DNA of 64,000 nt from Idiomarina aquatica (GTDB lineage: Bacteria; Pseudomonadota; Gammaproteobacteria; Enterobacterales; Alteromonadaceae): assembly GCF_003987185.1 (NCBI RefSeq), contig NZ_PIPS01000004.1:124001-188000 (forward strand), written 5' to 3'. The translations under genes and the position numbers were made by a program. Positions within the stretch are counted from its first letter, which is position 1. Each line of letters opens with the position of its first letter. This document shows, in pieces, positions 30,061 through 37,465 of the stretch. The notes below the pieces were generated by a model that made no database searches, had not been told where the DNA came from, and worked only from the letters and a program-made list of their open reading frames with translations.

Positions 30061-30240
30061 ATGCCTGGCTACGACAACCAAAAACCATTATTCATCGGAC
30101 ACTACTGGATGAAAGGAGAGCCTTGCCTTTAATCCAGCCGTATCGCCTGCGTCGACTGGTCTGTCGCGGCTGGAGGTAAAATGGTCGCCTACCGACTCAA
30201 TTCGTCTTCGCTAAATAATGACGCCTTTGTTGCAGTTTGA
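30061..30240 (+). pseudogene. 3' remnant of a metallophosphoesterase gene
   Basis: One frame over 60 codons reads FIGHYWMKGEP, then an in-frame TAA at 30130, then IACVDWSVAAGGKMVAYRL and a TGA at 30238. The GHYW...CVDWSVA pattern is the C-terminus of calcineurin-like phosphoesterases, whose last metal-ligand His sits in GHYW. The frame upstream is closed and no ATG gives a full domain, so this is a decayed fragment. It is the last chromosomal feature before the island. Family assignment is from motif memory. Confidence 0.55.
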
Positions 30241-30257
30241 GAAGCGGCGGTAGCTGA

Positions 30258-30276
30258 GTCGCGCCAAAGGCGCGAC
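30258..30276 (-). terminator. Hairpin, probably the original yicC transcript end
   Basis: Read on the minus strand: GTCGCGCC-TTT-GGCGCGAC, a perfect 8-bp stem directly after the displaced yicC stop (TAG). The pyrE 3' end carries a hairpin of the same design (49649-49667), so this looks like a genome-wide repeat or terminator type. Confidence 0.5.
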
Positions 30277-30278
30277 CT

Positions 30279-30301
30279 ACTCAATGTTTTGGATCTTCTC
30301 A
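30279..30301 (-). repeat. attL: displaced yicC 3' end
   Basis: Matches 46689-46711 at 20 of 23 positions (differences at 30286, 30289 and 30297). On the minus strand it reads GAGAAGATCCAAAACATTGAGT plus the rest of a TAG stop, and similarity ends at the TGAG. This is presumably the original chromosomal end of yicC. Confidence 0.85.
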
Positions 30302-30370
30302 TTGATTGAAATTTTAAATACGTGAATTTAAATGCATTTAAGTCAATTTAAGGCACCTGACTATCTTTTT

Positions 30371-30390
30371 ACCCACCAATCTGCCCACCA
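30371..30390 (+). repeat. Left-end integrase arm-type repeats
   Basis: Two copies, ACCCACCA at 30371 and GCCCACCA at 30383, spaced 12 bp apart, inside the left junction. The same octamer occurs at 46528, 46561 and 46573 near the integrase gene, also with one 12-bp spacing. Probable arm-type binding sites of the island integrase. Confidence 0.55.
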
Positions 30391-30431
30391 TTTAGATTCT
30401 AACTGAATCAGACTAATCAGTTCAGTAAAGA

Positions 30432-31667
30432 TTAGCTTCTTTTATCCTTAAACTCTTTAGTTATCGAGTCAGTTATGGGAGTTTCTTCCATTACCGGGTC
30501 TGACTTTTGGCTCGGTTGCGTCTCATTCACTACGCTCTGCTCAAGACCTCTGGCCCGCGCATAATCTGCAGCAACTAACCCCTCTAAATAATTACTGTAG
30601 TTGCCTTTTCCACCAGACAGCTTATCAATTAATAGCAACGTATGCCGTGACAGTGAGAAATTCTTTCTCACTCTCGCAGAGGGATCCTGGCGTTCTTTTG
30701 CCTTTTGTTTTAGTGCTTTATTAGCTTGTTTTTGAACGCCCTCACGGAATTCCGGGCTACGATCCCAAAGAAAAAACTCCGCATAAATTCGCTCGAATTT
30801 AAACTTATCCATACCATCACTTAAGATGCCAGGCATTCGATGGCGCTGCCCAATTTTTGAGTCATTACCTCTTAAGTAAGCCCAAAGCCACTCGAGCAGT
30901 TTTTCGTCTGAACCTTTAGCAAAAAGACACCATTTGGAAGCTTTACTGTCATCAATCATTCTTTTCAGATAGCGAATGTAATCTCGTTTAGGTCGTTGAT
31001 CATGATGCCAAGAAGACACGAAATCTAAAATACTCCACTTCAATGACTGGCGGGAATCGAGAGCTTTAGGTAACTTCATCATGAGGTATGCCTGATTGAA
31101 TATCGTCAACGGTAAGGAACCCTTTCCAGGCTCAAAAAAAACTGACTCATGCTCTTCATCCGCATCTCTATATTTCTTTAAATCAAATCCGGCTGACTGC
31201 TGTGTCGCTTGTTGATCCATTGAGGTCGTCCTTACGATGATGAGCCAAGCTAAATAAAGCAACTCTGCTTCAACGTCTTTCGCTAACAACCAACCTAAAT
31301 CACTCTCGGAAAGGCCAACCACAAAGTATTTATTATGGTACATCTCAGCGAGACGGGATGTCTCTGTTTGCCTTTGCTCGCTTACACCGAACTCAAGGTC
31401 AAAGAAGTTTGTGAGCTTCTCTTTACGCTCCTTTAAATCAGGAGGCGATATTGTCCTATCGATTTTCCCGATCCTAACAAACTCGTTATACAACCATATC
31501 CACTGAGCATCACTATGCGGAAGTAACTTTTGTGGAAATTTTACTCGCCCATTATCACCAGACACTTTTACCTCTACATTCAAATCACTAGCTAAATCAC
31601 ATCGAAAAAGCAGACAAGCAACTGCTTTTTTGGAGTGAAAATCACACGCGTTACACAACGAACACAT
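30432..31667 (-). CDS. Island protein of unknown function with possible RHH C-terminus
   Basis: 411 residues; I do not recognise the family. The N-terminus is Cys/His-rich (C2, C5, C8, H11, with further Cys at ~18 and 23), suggesting a metal site. The middle is helical and Trp-rich. Near the C-terminus, VRKNFSLSRHTLLLIDKL followed by NYLEGLVAADYAR resembles a ribbon-helix-helix DNA-binding segment, then an acidic tail. No ribosome site precedes the ATG. First gene inside attL, with no neighbour on its strand. Confidence 0.6.
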   Translation of the reverse strand: MCSLCNACDFHSKKAVACLLFRCDLASDLNVEVKVSGDNGRVKFPQKLLPHSDAQWIWLYNEFVRIGKIDRTISPPDLKERKEKLTNFFDLEFGVSEQRQTETSRLAEMYHNKYFVVGLSESDLGWLLAKDVEAELLYLAWLIIVRTTSMDQQATQQSAGFDLKKYRDADEEHESVFFEPGKGSLPLTIFNQAYLMMKLPKALDSRQSLKWSILDFVSSWHHDQRPKRDYIRYLKRMIDDSKASKWCLFAKGSDEKLLEWLWAYLRGNDSKIGQRHRMPGILSDGMDKFKFERIYAEFFLWDRSPEFREGVQKQANKALKQKAKERQDPSARVRKNFSLSRHTLLLIDKLSGGKGNYSNYLEGLVAADYARARGLEQSVVNETQPSQKSDPVMEETPITDSITKEFKDKRS

Positions 31668-32102
31668 ACAGTAAACACACTAAAAACACAAACTATTCAC
31701 ACGAAATACACAAGGGATACACACAAATATTCTTTACTTTTTCGTTCTTTAGACACTGTTTTTATAGGGTCTATCTAGTTAATTGCCCAATCAAGCCTCT
31801 TGTACGCTACAGTTTTTTAGATCAATCGACAACACTTCTATATTATCCCAGAACCAACTTATAAGAATCTTAGGCCCCTGCTAACTACTTGAAACGAAAG
31901 CACCGTAAATGCCATTCGTTACTAAGTTGGTATTAGTAATATATACAACCCTCACTACTACTGGTTGCATCATTCATTGGTACGTCTAGTAACCAGTACT
32001 TAGCCACTGATATCGGTAAGCCTCAAAGCTTACCGTCTGACTGATGGTTAAAAATTACAGGATCAGATCTCATATGAACCCATAACGAGATAGAGGTCTG
32101 AA
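31668..32102. other. Divergent intergenic region with dyads and ACACA-rich tract
   Basis: 435 bp without a credible gene. Beside the left gene (31669-31730) there are repeated ACACA/ACACTA words in AT-rich DNA. An 8-bp inverted repeat TACTGGTT/AACCAGTA (31959-31966, 31991-31998) and a hairpin CGGTAAGC-CTCAAA-GCTTACCG (32014-32035) lie upstream of the Gp2-like gene. Candidate replication origin, oriT or operator region; none is proven. Confidence 0.45.
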
Positions 32103-32786
32103 ATGACAAAACGTAACACCAACAACCACAACCACACGCTACATTACGATGCTGAATATGCGGGCTTTGATTTACATACCGCTAATGCACCATACATCCT
32201 GCCGTTTCTAGACCGCTTCCATACGGTCATGCAGCGAGTGCTTCAGAGCCATAAGCGAGTACTGGCAGTAAAGTTCGACCTGCACCTACCTACTCATACG
32301 AACCCTTACCTGCAACGTAACGCGATTACGGAGTTTATTGAGCGAGTTAAAGCAGGTATCGTTAGCTACCAAAACGCTGTAGCACGTCGTAATCAAAGGG
32401 TTTACCCAACGGAGGTCGAATACGTTGCTAAAGTTGAGCAGACAACAGACAGCGAATTAGAGCATTACCATGTCGTACTATTCACTAACAAGGACACGCT
32501 ATACCCAGTTGGTAACTTAAGCCATGAGGACCCCACCAAGCTGGGTCAAATTATCCGACAGGCGTGGTTAAAGACGCATGGGTTATCGGCTGATTCGCGG
32601 GTAGCGCTCCTTCACACATCAACGCCAGTGTTTAGGGTTCTGCAAGGACCACTCAGCACATATGACCCAGTGCACAGAGACGCATTTCTGCACTTTAGTT
32701 ACCTGTGTAAAGAGAAGACGACTAAATACCAGGGCAAGCGTCAATCGTTTTACAGCAGCAATGCAAAAAATAAAGCGCCAGCATAA
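32103..32786 (+). CDS. Inovirus Gp2 / YagK-YfjJ-type protein
   Basis: 227 residues. The pattern LDRFHTVMQRVLQSHKRVLAVKFDLHLP, followed by VEQTTDSELEHYHVVLFTN and a late FLHFSYLCKEKTTKY, matches the YagK/YfjJ C-terminal family (inovirus-type Gp2) common on P4-like satellites and integrative islands. The HYHVVLF segment resembles the HUH-like strand of rolling-circle initiators, but no clear catalytic Tyr pair is assigned. It may take part in island replication or excision. It is preceded by the dyad-rich region at 31668-32102. Confidence 0.7.
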   Translation: MTKRNTNNHNHTLHYDAEYAGFDLHTANAPYILPFLDRFHTVMQRVLQSHKRVLAVKFDLHLPTHTNPYLQRNAITEFIERVKAGIVSYQNAVARRNQRVYPTEVEYVAKVEQTTDSELEHYHVVLFTNKDTLYPVGNLSHEDPTKLGQIIRQAWLKTHGLSADSRVALLHTSTPVFRVLQGPLSTYDPVHRDAFLHFSYLCKEKTTKYQGKRQSFYSSNAKNKAPA

Positions 32787-32849
32787 GTCACCAAGCAACG
32801 TAAAAGAGGCCCAGGGAAAACCTCTTCTACGCGCTTAGCGGCATTACAA

Positions 32850-33323
32850 CTACAACAATCCCCTTTCAGCAAACGAAACCGTGTCTTGGCCTACTACAAT
32901 GTGGTCAAGCACGGGGACGTCTATGTGATTGAGTGCATCCTTGATACGCTTGGTCACACGCTTGTCAGCTTCCGATGGCTCAGTCACACCCGATGGGTGG
33001 TTGTGCGCCAGGATGACAGCAGCTGCGTTTTGCTGCAGCACTTCCTTCATCACCTCACGGGGATAAACCGGGGCGGCGTTAATGGTCCCAAAGAACAACT
33101 CCTTGTACTCAATCAGGCGATGCTGCGAGTCCATCAGCAGGATGGCGAACACTTCACGCTTTTGATGCGCCAGCTTGTACCTAAGAAAGTCTTTGGCCGC
33201 AGACGGACTGGTAAAGCCCTCCCCCTTTAAAAACTTTGTCTCGAGTATCTCAGACGCTTTATTCAGCACATCAACCTCAGTCATTGGCCCATTCGTTACA
33301 TACTCAGCGTTTTGCTCGTGCAT
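32850..33323 (-). CDS. radC: Short RadC-family JAB/MPN protein
   Basis: 157 residues, lacking the N-terminal helix-hairpin-helix of full-length RadC. The MPN metal site is intact (ILAHNHPSGVTEPSEAD), and the family start of the core (KDFLRYKLAHQKREVF, LIEYKELFFGT) is present. Short RadC proteins are regular passengers of integrative elements; the proposed role in DNA repair is not established. Convergent with the Gp2-like gene and divergent from alpA. Confidence 0.9.
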   Translation of the reverse strand: MHEQNAEYVTNGPMTEVDVLNKASEILETKFLKGEGFTSPSAAKDFLRYKLAHQKREVFAILLMDSQHRLIEYKELFFGTINAAPVYPREVMKEVLQQNAAAVILAHNHPSGVTEPSEADKRVTKRIKDALNHIDVPVLDHIVVGQDTVSFAERGLL

Positions 33324-33455
33324 TTTGTGTCTCCATGTTTTCGATTCTTGTATGCACGTGCGTGATATAGGCCTGAAATACGGTGGATTCGTTGTTCATG
33401 GTTATTCGTTACAGGATCTCCCCATCCTCTGAGACAAACCAAAGTAGAGGAATTC

Positions 33456-33665
33456 ATGATGAGATTTTTGCGACTGAATGAAGTGAAAGAGCGAGTTGGC
33501 CTCGGGCGCACCTCGATTTACAAGCTAGTCAATGAAAACAATTTCCCAAAACCCGTTCATGTCTTAGGGCGGAACGTTGCCTGGATAGATTCAGAGATAG
33601 ACGAGTGGATGATGCAGCGCATTGCCGACGAGCGAGGTGACGCCGTTCCCAACATCAATTACTAA
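33456..33665 (+). CDS. alpA: AlpA-family excisionase/regulator
   Basis: 69 residues with two adjacent ATGs after an AGAGGAATTC ribosome site. The AlpA/MerR-type winged helix is clear: FLRLNEVKERVGLGRTSIYKLVNENNFPKP in two parts, then VAWIDSEIDEWM. AlpA proteins activate integrase or excision genes in P4-like elements, so this is probably the island's excision control. It is the first of a rightward gene series on the island. Confidence 0.9.
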   Translation: MMRFLRLNEVKERVGLGRTSIYKLVNENNFPKPVHVLGRNVAWIDSEIDEWMMQRIADERGDAVPNINY

Positions 33666-33719
33666 CCCTTCATTACTCAATGGCACCACTTAGCCGCCAC
33701 TTATCACTCGGAGAAAATT

Positions 33720-34274
33720 ATGATTATACGCCTATTCACGCCTATGGATATCATCAAAGTACACAACGCAATGCACCCCGAAACGATTCATCAACCGAAC
33801 TTTGCTCAACTGGTCGATATTTGCGAAGCCATTGACCGCAAGTATGGTGATTACAGCGTTAACCTAGACTCGACATATTCAATAGCCGCCGAATATGGGG
33901 TGCGTTTGGCACACCTCCACTGGACGGAGGATATCAACCGCGCCTCTGAAACGGCTTTCGCCGTCTGTCTGCTATTTTTAAACCAGTACGGTATACCAAT
34001 GAAAGGTAACGACCAGATATTGTTCAACGTCATGCGTGATGGCTGGACAACCGTTGACAAGTTTGCACCTCGACTCATGTTAGAGTATGCGAACACTATC
34101 ATTAATGACTCAGTTGAGCCTCTAACCGCTGGAGAAGCGCTCGAAATGACAAAGCGGTCAATACAGTCGACAATTCGGCTTCGACCGCTGACAAGAGGTT
34201 TACCAAGCTTACGGAAACACTTTACGGTATCGGGCAGCAAAGGAGTTCAGTGGGATAACTTCGTTAACGACTAA
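33720..34274 (+). CDS. Fic/Doc-fold-like protein with eroded catalytic motif
   Basis: 184 residues, GGAGAAAATT ribosome site. The N-terminus (PMDIIKVHNAM) and the stretch YSIAAEYGVRLAHLHW followed by ETAFAVCLLFLNQYGI resemble Doc/Fic helices. Where Doc has H-x-F-x-D-x-N-K-R, residues 67-75 read HWTEDINRA, keeping His, Asp and Asn but losing Phe, Gly and the final Arg, with two extra residues before the next helix. If real, it is an inactive or altered AMP/phosphotransferase. No Phd-like antitoxin is next to it. Fold assignment is by eye. Confidence 0.5.
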   Translation: MIIRLFTPMDIIKVHNAMHPETIHQPNFAQLVDICEAIDRKYGDYSVNLDSTYSIAAEYGVRLAHLHWTEDINRASETAFAVCLLFLNQYGIPMKGNDQILFNVMRDGWTTVDKFAPRLMLEYANTIINDSVEPLTAGEALEMTKRSIQSTIRLRPLTRGLPSLRKHFTVSGSKGVQWDNFVND

Positions 34275-34388
34275 CTCATTGAATCTGTGAAAGTAAGCAA
34301 GTAATGTCACCCTCTCGCACTGGGGTAATTAACCAACACTAATCATCAAATCGATTACTCCAGTTAAACCAAAACAAGGAGTAACGTT

Positions 34389-35039
34389 TTGAAATTTGAT
34401 CCCCAAGAAGGTTATATAGCCGGACTTCGTCACGAATCAATGCCATATATCGACGTATTCGATACAGCGTCTAACAGCATGACGTCCATGAGGTTAAACG
34501 AGGCTTATGATGCCGGAGTACAGGTGGCTGAACTCAATGTTACGCCAGTGACTAAAGAGTTTTTAATGGCTATCAAAGACTCAGTGAATTCGGCAAAGTG
34601 GGATGCTGATTGCGAACGAGTAGTAATGACACAATTAGGATCGGTATCCTACAGCCATTTAATTGCCGCCGTGCAAGCACCCGATCCATTTGTTTTCATT
34701 GCATCGTATGCCTACCAAGCAAATAAATATGCACCCAAAGCATCTGAGTCAGCTAAGTACTTCAGGGAATACCTTGCACGCGTCGTGACAGTATATTTAC
34801 AGTCTAATGGCTACTACATGCCAAACACAATCTATCCCCTTCTGATTCAAGCTATTGCTAGCGCTTCGGCGACACGGATCGACAAGATCATCAAAGGCAT
34901 GCACATTCAGATAGGTATCAAGACATTGGAAAAATACCTGAACGAAAAAGAGCAGCTAAGCGACGGTGTCCCAGCAGTAACAGTAAGAAAAAGAATTCGC
35001 GCAACTGATGCAAAACGATATGCCGAGGCATTAGATTGA
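34389..35039 (+). CDS. Island hypothetical protein
   Basis: 216 residues from a TTG with a strong AAGGAG eight bases upstream, which decides the start. No signal peptide or membrane helix. The middle is Ala/Tyr-rich and helical (FIASYAYQANKYAPKASESAK), and the C-terminus is basic (VRKRIRATDAKRYAEAL). I do not recognise the family. It follows the Fic-like gene by 114 bp on the same strand. Confidence 0.6.
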   Translation: MKFDPQEGYIAGLRHESMPYIDVFDTASNSMTSMRLNEAYDAGVQVAELNVTPVTKEFLMAIKDSVNSAKWDADCERVVMTQLGSVSYSHLIAAVQAPDPFVFIASYAYQANKYAPKASESAKYFREYLARVVTVYLQSNGYYMPNTIYPLLIQAIASASATRIDKIIKGMHIQIGIKTLEKYLNEKEQLSDGVPAVTVRKRIRATDAKRYAEALD

Positions 35040-35176
35040 TATCAATAGTTAGCAATGCCTGCGGACCAACACAACAATAACACTGATAAACACAACAGTT
35101 ACTGAAACTCGTCATTGAAAATTAAGTCTGGCTGGGCTAGCGTTGACTGTTCCATTAGTTAACTTAAGGAAGGCAC

Positions 35177-35443
35177 ATGGAACAGTTTACGTGTGACAAA
35201 TGCCAGAAGCTATTCACTCGACAGCAACTAATAGATAGTGTCGGCACATATCAAACTATCGACTCGGACACTAGAGGCTCTGGTGAGGCGGTATATCTGA
35301 AAGGCGAAAACACAGTAGAGTGTGACTGCGGTCATCAAATATCAGTTCAACATGAGCATTGGGACTTCCCCGTTGGAGTTGAACCAAACATTAAAGACGA
35401 TGAACAGCTTAAAGTGAGTGGCGCTTCTAGTATATACAAATAG
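35177..35443 (+). CDS. Small zinc-ribbon-like protein
   Basis: 88 residues, AAGGAAGG ribosome site. CDKC at residues 6-9 and CDCG near 48-51 suggest a four-cysteine zinc ribbon, with an acidic C-terminus. Nucleic-acid or protein binding is possible. It is followed by a good terminator, so it is probably the end of a transcript. Confidence 0.65.
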   Translation: MEQFTCDKCQKLFTRQQLIDSVGTYQTIDSDTRGSGEAVYLKGENTVECDCGHQISVQHEHWDFPVGVEPNIKDDEQLKVSGASSIYK

Positions 35444-35450
35444 TGTAAAT

Positions 35451-35484
35451 GGCTCACATAGTTTTTGTGAGCCTTCCCCGTTTT
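35451..35484 (+). terminator. Intrinsic terminator
   Basis: GGCTCACA/TGTGAGCC stem (8 bp) with a 7-nt loop, followed by TTCCCCGTTTT, eight bases after the zinc-ribbon gene stop. Confidence 0.7.
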
Positions 35485-35668
35485 AAAATTGCCTATCGGC
35501 AACCTGCCAAAAATATTTTCGGGGACAGAACCCCCCATTTAAAGGATAAAAGCAACACTATTGCTTTCAGATGTAACGGTTGCTAAAAACCAGTAAATTC
35601 ATGCACTTGACGGCCTATCTGCTTTGCTGACAGTCTATCTTCCTACCTACATCAAAAGGAGATTTACG

Positions 35669-35836
35669 ATGTCACAAGTCAAGTGCCCTGAATGTCGAGG
35701 TCGAGGTGAAATTCCATGTCCACTCGAATACGGAGGAGGCCCCCACCCAGAAACATGCCCGACGTGTGGCGGAGACTCTCGTGTTCGTATCGAGTGTCTA
35801 TATTGTGATGGCAGCGGAAAAATTGACGACGAATAA
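35669..35836 (+). CDS. DnaJ-type zinc-finger mini-protein
   Basis: 55 residues from the ATG behind AAAAGGAGA; the frame is open further left but has no ribosome site there. It has three CxxC clusters: CPECRGRGEI, CPTCGG and CLYCDGSGKI, i.e. the CxxCxGxG repeats of the DnaJ cysteine-rich domain with nothing else attached. Likely binds two zinc ions; role unknown. Confidence 0.7.
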   Translation: MSQVKCPECRGRGEIPCPLEYGGGPHPETCPTCGGDSRVRIECLYCDGSGKIDDE

Positions 35837-35882
35837 GGATTGTCGCGGAGTTCACTGCTCCGCATTACATTGAGGGATTACA

Positions 35883-36122
35883 ATGGGGTTTTGGGATACT
35901 GTATTTAAAGTCGGCAAGGAAGTTCTCTCAACGACGTCAGAGCATGCTTCTGACGTATCTGACGAAGTGAAGCGCCTTCGAGGAAAAAGCGACCGAGAGC
36001 TATTAGATATCGCTAAAAAGCCTCTTTGGAAAACAGAGGGCAAGGAGCAAAGCGTAGCTAAGAGTATCTTGAGAAAAAGAGGGTACTCCGATGCTCAAAT
36101 GAAAAGTAAAGATGACCAATAA
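35883..36122 (+). CDS. Small island hypothetical protein
   Basis: 79 residues, GAGGG ribosome site. Charged and helical (VSDEVKRLRGKSDRELLDIAK), with a C-terminal pattern AKSILRKRGYSDAQ. No membrane helix. Not recognised. It is 46 bp after the zinc-finger mini-protein and probably cotranscribed with it. Confidence 0.6.
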   Translation: MGFWDTVFKVGKEVLSTTSEHASDVSDEVKRLRGKSDRELLDIAKKPLWKTEGKEQSVAKSILRKRGYSDAQMKSKDDQ

Positions 36123-36196
36123 CTTTGATGGTAATTTTTTCTTAAAAGGGCTTGAAACTTGAGGGCATTACAGCCTTTGGCCCTCATATCAAAACA

Positions 36197-36355
36197 CTAA
36201 TTTTTACAGCCATCCTTTTTACAAGTGACCTTGTCGTTAGTGTTCTTCCAGTGAGAGGCGTTTTCCCGAGTGTTGAAGCCACAGCCCGTTTTACCACCCT
36301 CTTTTCCTTTATGAACTACGCTCTCGCCGCTTGGTGGTGAGTGTCTTACATTCAT
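36197..36355 (-). CDS. Cys-rich microprotein, 52 residues
   Basis: A short frame on the strand opposite to its neighbours, with AAGGA about nine bases before the ATG. The C-terminal half holds Cys25, His35, Cys45 and Cys50 in a GCGFN...SHWKN...VTCKKDGC pattern that looks like a small zinc-binding motif with constrained spacing. The opposite-strand frame (36152-36340) has a TTG start and no domain character. I favour the minus strand; function unknown. Confidence 0.5.
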   Translation of the reverse strand: MNVRHSPPSGESVVHKGKEGGKTGCGFNTRENASHWKNTNDKVTCKKDGCKN

Positions 36356-36486
36356 ATCATTATCCTTAACGCTATTTGCCTGTATTGGCGCTTTGAGCTT
36401 AGTACATCACTCTCATTTGTAAACGTGGGCTTTTTTTGATCCAGAACGTTGTCGCTAAAATAAACAGTAGAAAATTCGGGTGAATA

Positions 36487-36525
36487 GGATATGTTAATTA
36501 TGGATACCCACTGAAATGGATTTCA
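36487..36525 (+). promoter_or_regulatory. csrA leader with three GGA sites, one in a hairpin loop
   Basis: GGA occurs at 36487, 36502 and 36518. The last sits in the loop of TGAA-ATGGAT-TTCA (36512-36525) and is also the only Shine-Dalgarno-like element before the csrA ATG at 36527. GGA in a hairpin loop over the ribosome site is the known CsrA-binding arrangement, so translational autorepression is likely. Confidence 0.5.
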
Positions 36526-36526
36526 T

Positions 36527-36718
36527 ATGCTCATACTAAGCCGAAGAGCTTCCGAGAGTCTAACGATTGGAAGCGACATAAAAATCACCGTCCGTAGAAT
36601 AAAAGACGGGCAAGTTAAGCTCGGGATAGATGCCCCAGCAGACATACCAATTTTACGGGATGACGTTGTTAAAAACGTACCCAAAACAAAAAATAAGCCC
36701 AGGGTTCAGTCTCCCTGA
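36527..36718 (+). CDS. csrA: CsrA/RsmA-family RNA-binding regulator, island-encoded
   Basis: 63 residues, standard CsrA length. MLILSRRASESLTIG at the start and GQVKLGIDAPADIPILRDD match the strand and binding-site pattern of CsrA, which binds GGA motifs in mRNA leaders. The C-terminal tail (KNVPKTKNKPRVQSP) differs from the usual EEI/YQRI end. As an extra copy on a mobile island it may interfere with host carbon/motility control or regulate island genes. It converges on the LytTR gene. Confidence 0.9.
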   Translation: MLILSRRASESLTIGSDIKITVRRIKDGQVKLGIDAPADIPILRDDVVKNVPKTKNKPRVQSP

Positions 36719-36727
36719 GCTCACTAC

Positions 36728-37069
36728 TTACAAACCAAGATCAAGCATAAGCTGGCGCTTGTAATGCCCTCCCAATGGAAGCACCGTCTCGTCAGCCAGC
36801 TCGACTTCCTGGTAGCGACCAAGTTCAGATAGCAGCTTTCTCAGTTGGTCACGTCGCACAATATGGCTGCGATGAATTCGGATGAACCTGTCATCAAGCA
36901 TGGCTTCCATCTCGGATAAAGTCGCACGATGAAGAACACGCTCATTACCGAAGTAGATTTTCACGTAGTTACCAAACGCTTCAATACGCTCAATAGACGC
37001 AATAGCGACAAACCGAACTTCACCGGGTCGGGTTTTCACTGCAATAATGTTTCTGCTCATCTTAGCCAT
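36728..37069 (-). CDS. Stand-alone LytTR DNA-binding regulator
   Basis: 113 residues made of one LytTR domain with no receiver: VRFVAIASIERIEAFGNYVKIYF, then DDRFIRIHRSHIVRRDQL, then PLGGHYKRQLM. It overlaps the upstream membrane-protein gene by eight bases, indicating coupled translation. The pair resembles LytTR regulatory systems, in which a membrane protein holds an orphan LytTR regulator inactive. A dyad upstream of the pair (37466-37491) is a possible binding site. Confidence 0.85.
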   Translation of the reverse strand: MAKMSRNIIAVKTRPGEVRFVAIASIERIEAFGNYVKIYFGNERVLHRATLSEMEAMLDDRFIRIHRSHIVRRDQLRKLLSELGRYQEVELADETVLPLGGHYKRQLMLDLGL

Positions 37070-37448
37070 GATCAGTCCTCTCCATGACTAGATCAGCGTC
37101 AATGCTATTACCTCCAGCTAACTTGATTGAGGAGCTACCTTTAATCGAGTAGTCGTTGTATACCGCAAAAATTAGAGTCGTACTGAGCCCGATAGCGACA
37201 ATCGCAGTGATCAACGTACCGGTTGATAGTGTACCGATAATACCTGAGCCCCATCCCAGCGGGTTCCAAAAGTTAGTTGCAAATACACCTACTGACCCAA
37301 TAGCTAAAGCAAAGGCACCCGACGATGCTGACTTAATTGTTTGCACATCACTCGCAAGTGCACGGCTTTTTATGACGATCCTTTTATCACGCCGATCTAT
37401 TGCTTTTTCCAGTTCGGTTTTGGTGTGGACTATTGTTACATCCGACAT
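37062..37448 (-). CDS. Two-helix membrane protein partner of LytTR regulator
   Basis: 128 residues. A charged N-terminal ~38 residues (TKTELEKAIDRRDKRIVIKS) precedes two hydrophobic helices (about 42-62 and 75-98) and a short hydrophilic tail. First gene of the pair with the LytTR regulator, eight bases overlapping. By analogy with LytTR regulatory systems it may be the membrane inhibitor or sensor. No homology recognised. Confidence 0.7.
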   Translation of the reverse strand: MSDVTIVHTKTELEKAIDRRDKRIVIKSRALASDVQTIKSASSGAFALAIGSVGVFATNFWNPLGWGSGIIGTLSTGTLITAIVAIGLSTTLIFAVYNDYSIKGSSSIKLAGGNSIDADLVMERTDHG

Positions 37449-37465
37449 AATTAATCTCCTAGTGA

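Noticed and set aside
29891-30076. Minus-strand open frame ending ESIINHLKAF just before the 98-residue gene
   Set aside because: No start codon with a ribosome site, and it overlaps the phosphoesterase remnant; it could be a fragment, but support is too thin.
30250-30310. tRNA gene as island attachment site
   Set aside because: No cloverleaf or T-loop sequence; the repeat is coding sequence of yicC.
31668-31740. ACACA words as a CRISPR-like or iteron array
   Set aside because: Spacing is irregular and units are too short and degenerate to call an array.
36152-36340. 62-codon plus-strand frame with TTG start
   Set aside because: It overlaps a better minus-strand microprotein with a ribosome site and Cys pattern; the plus frame has no ribosome site or domain.
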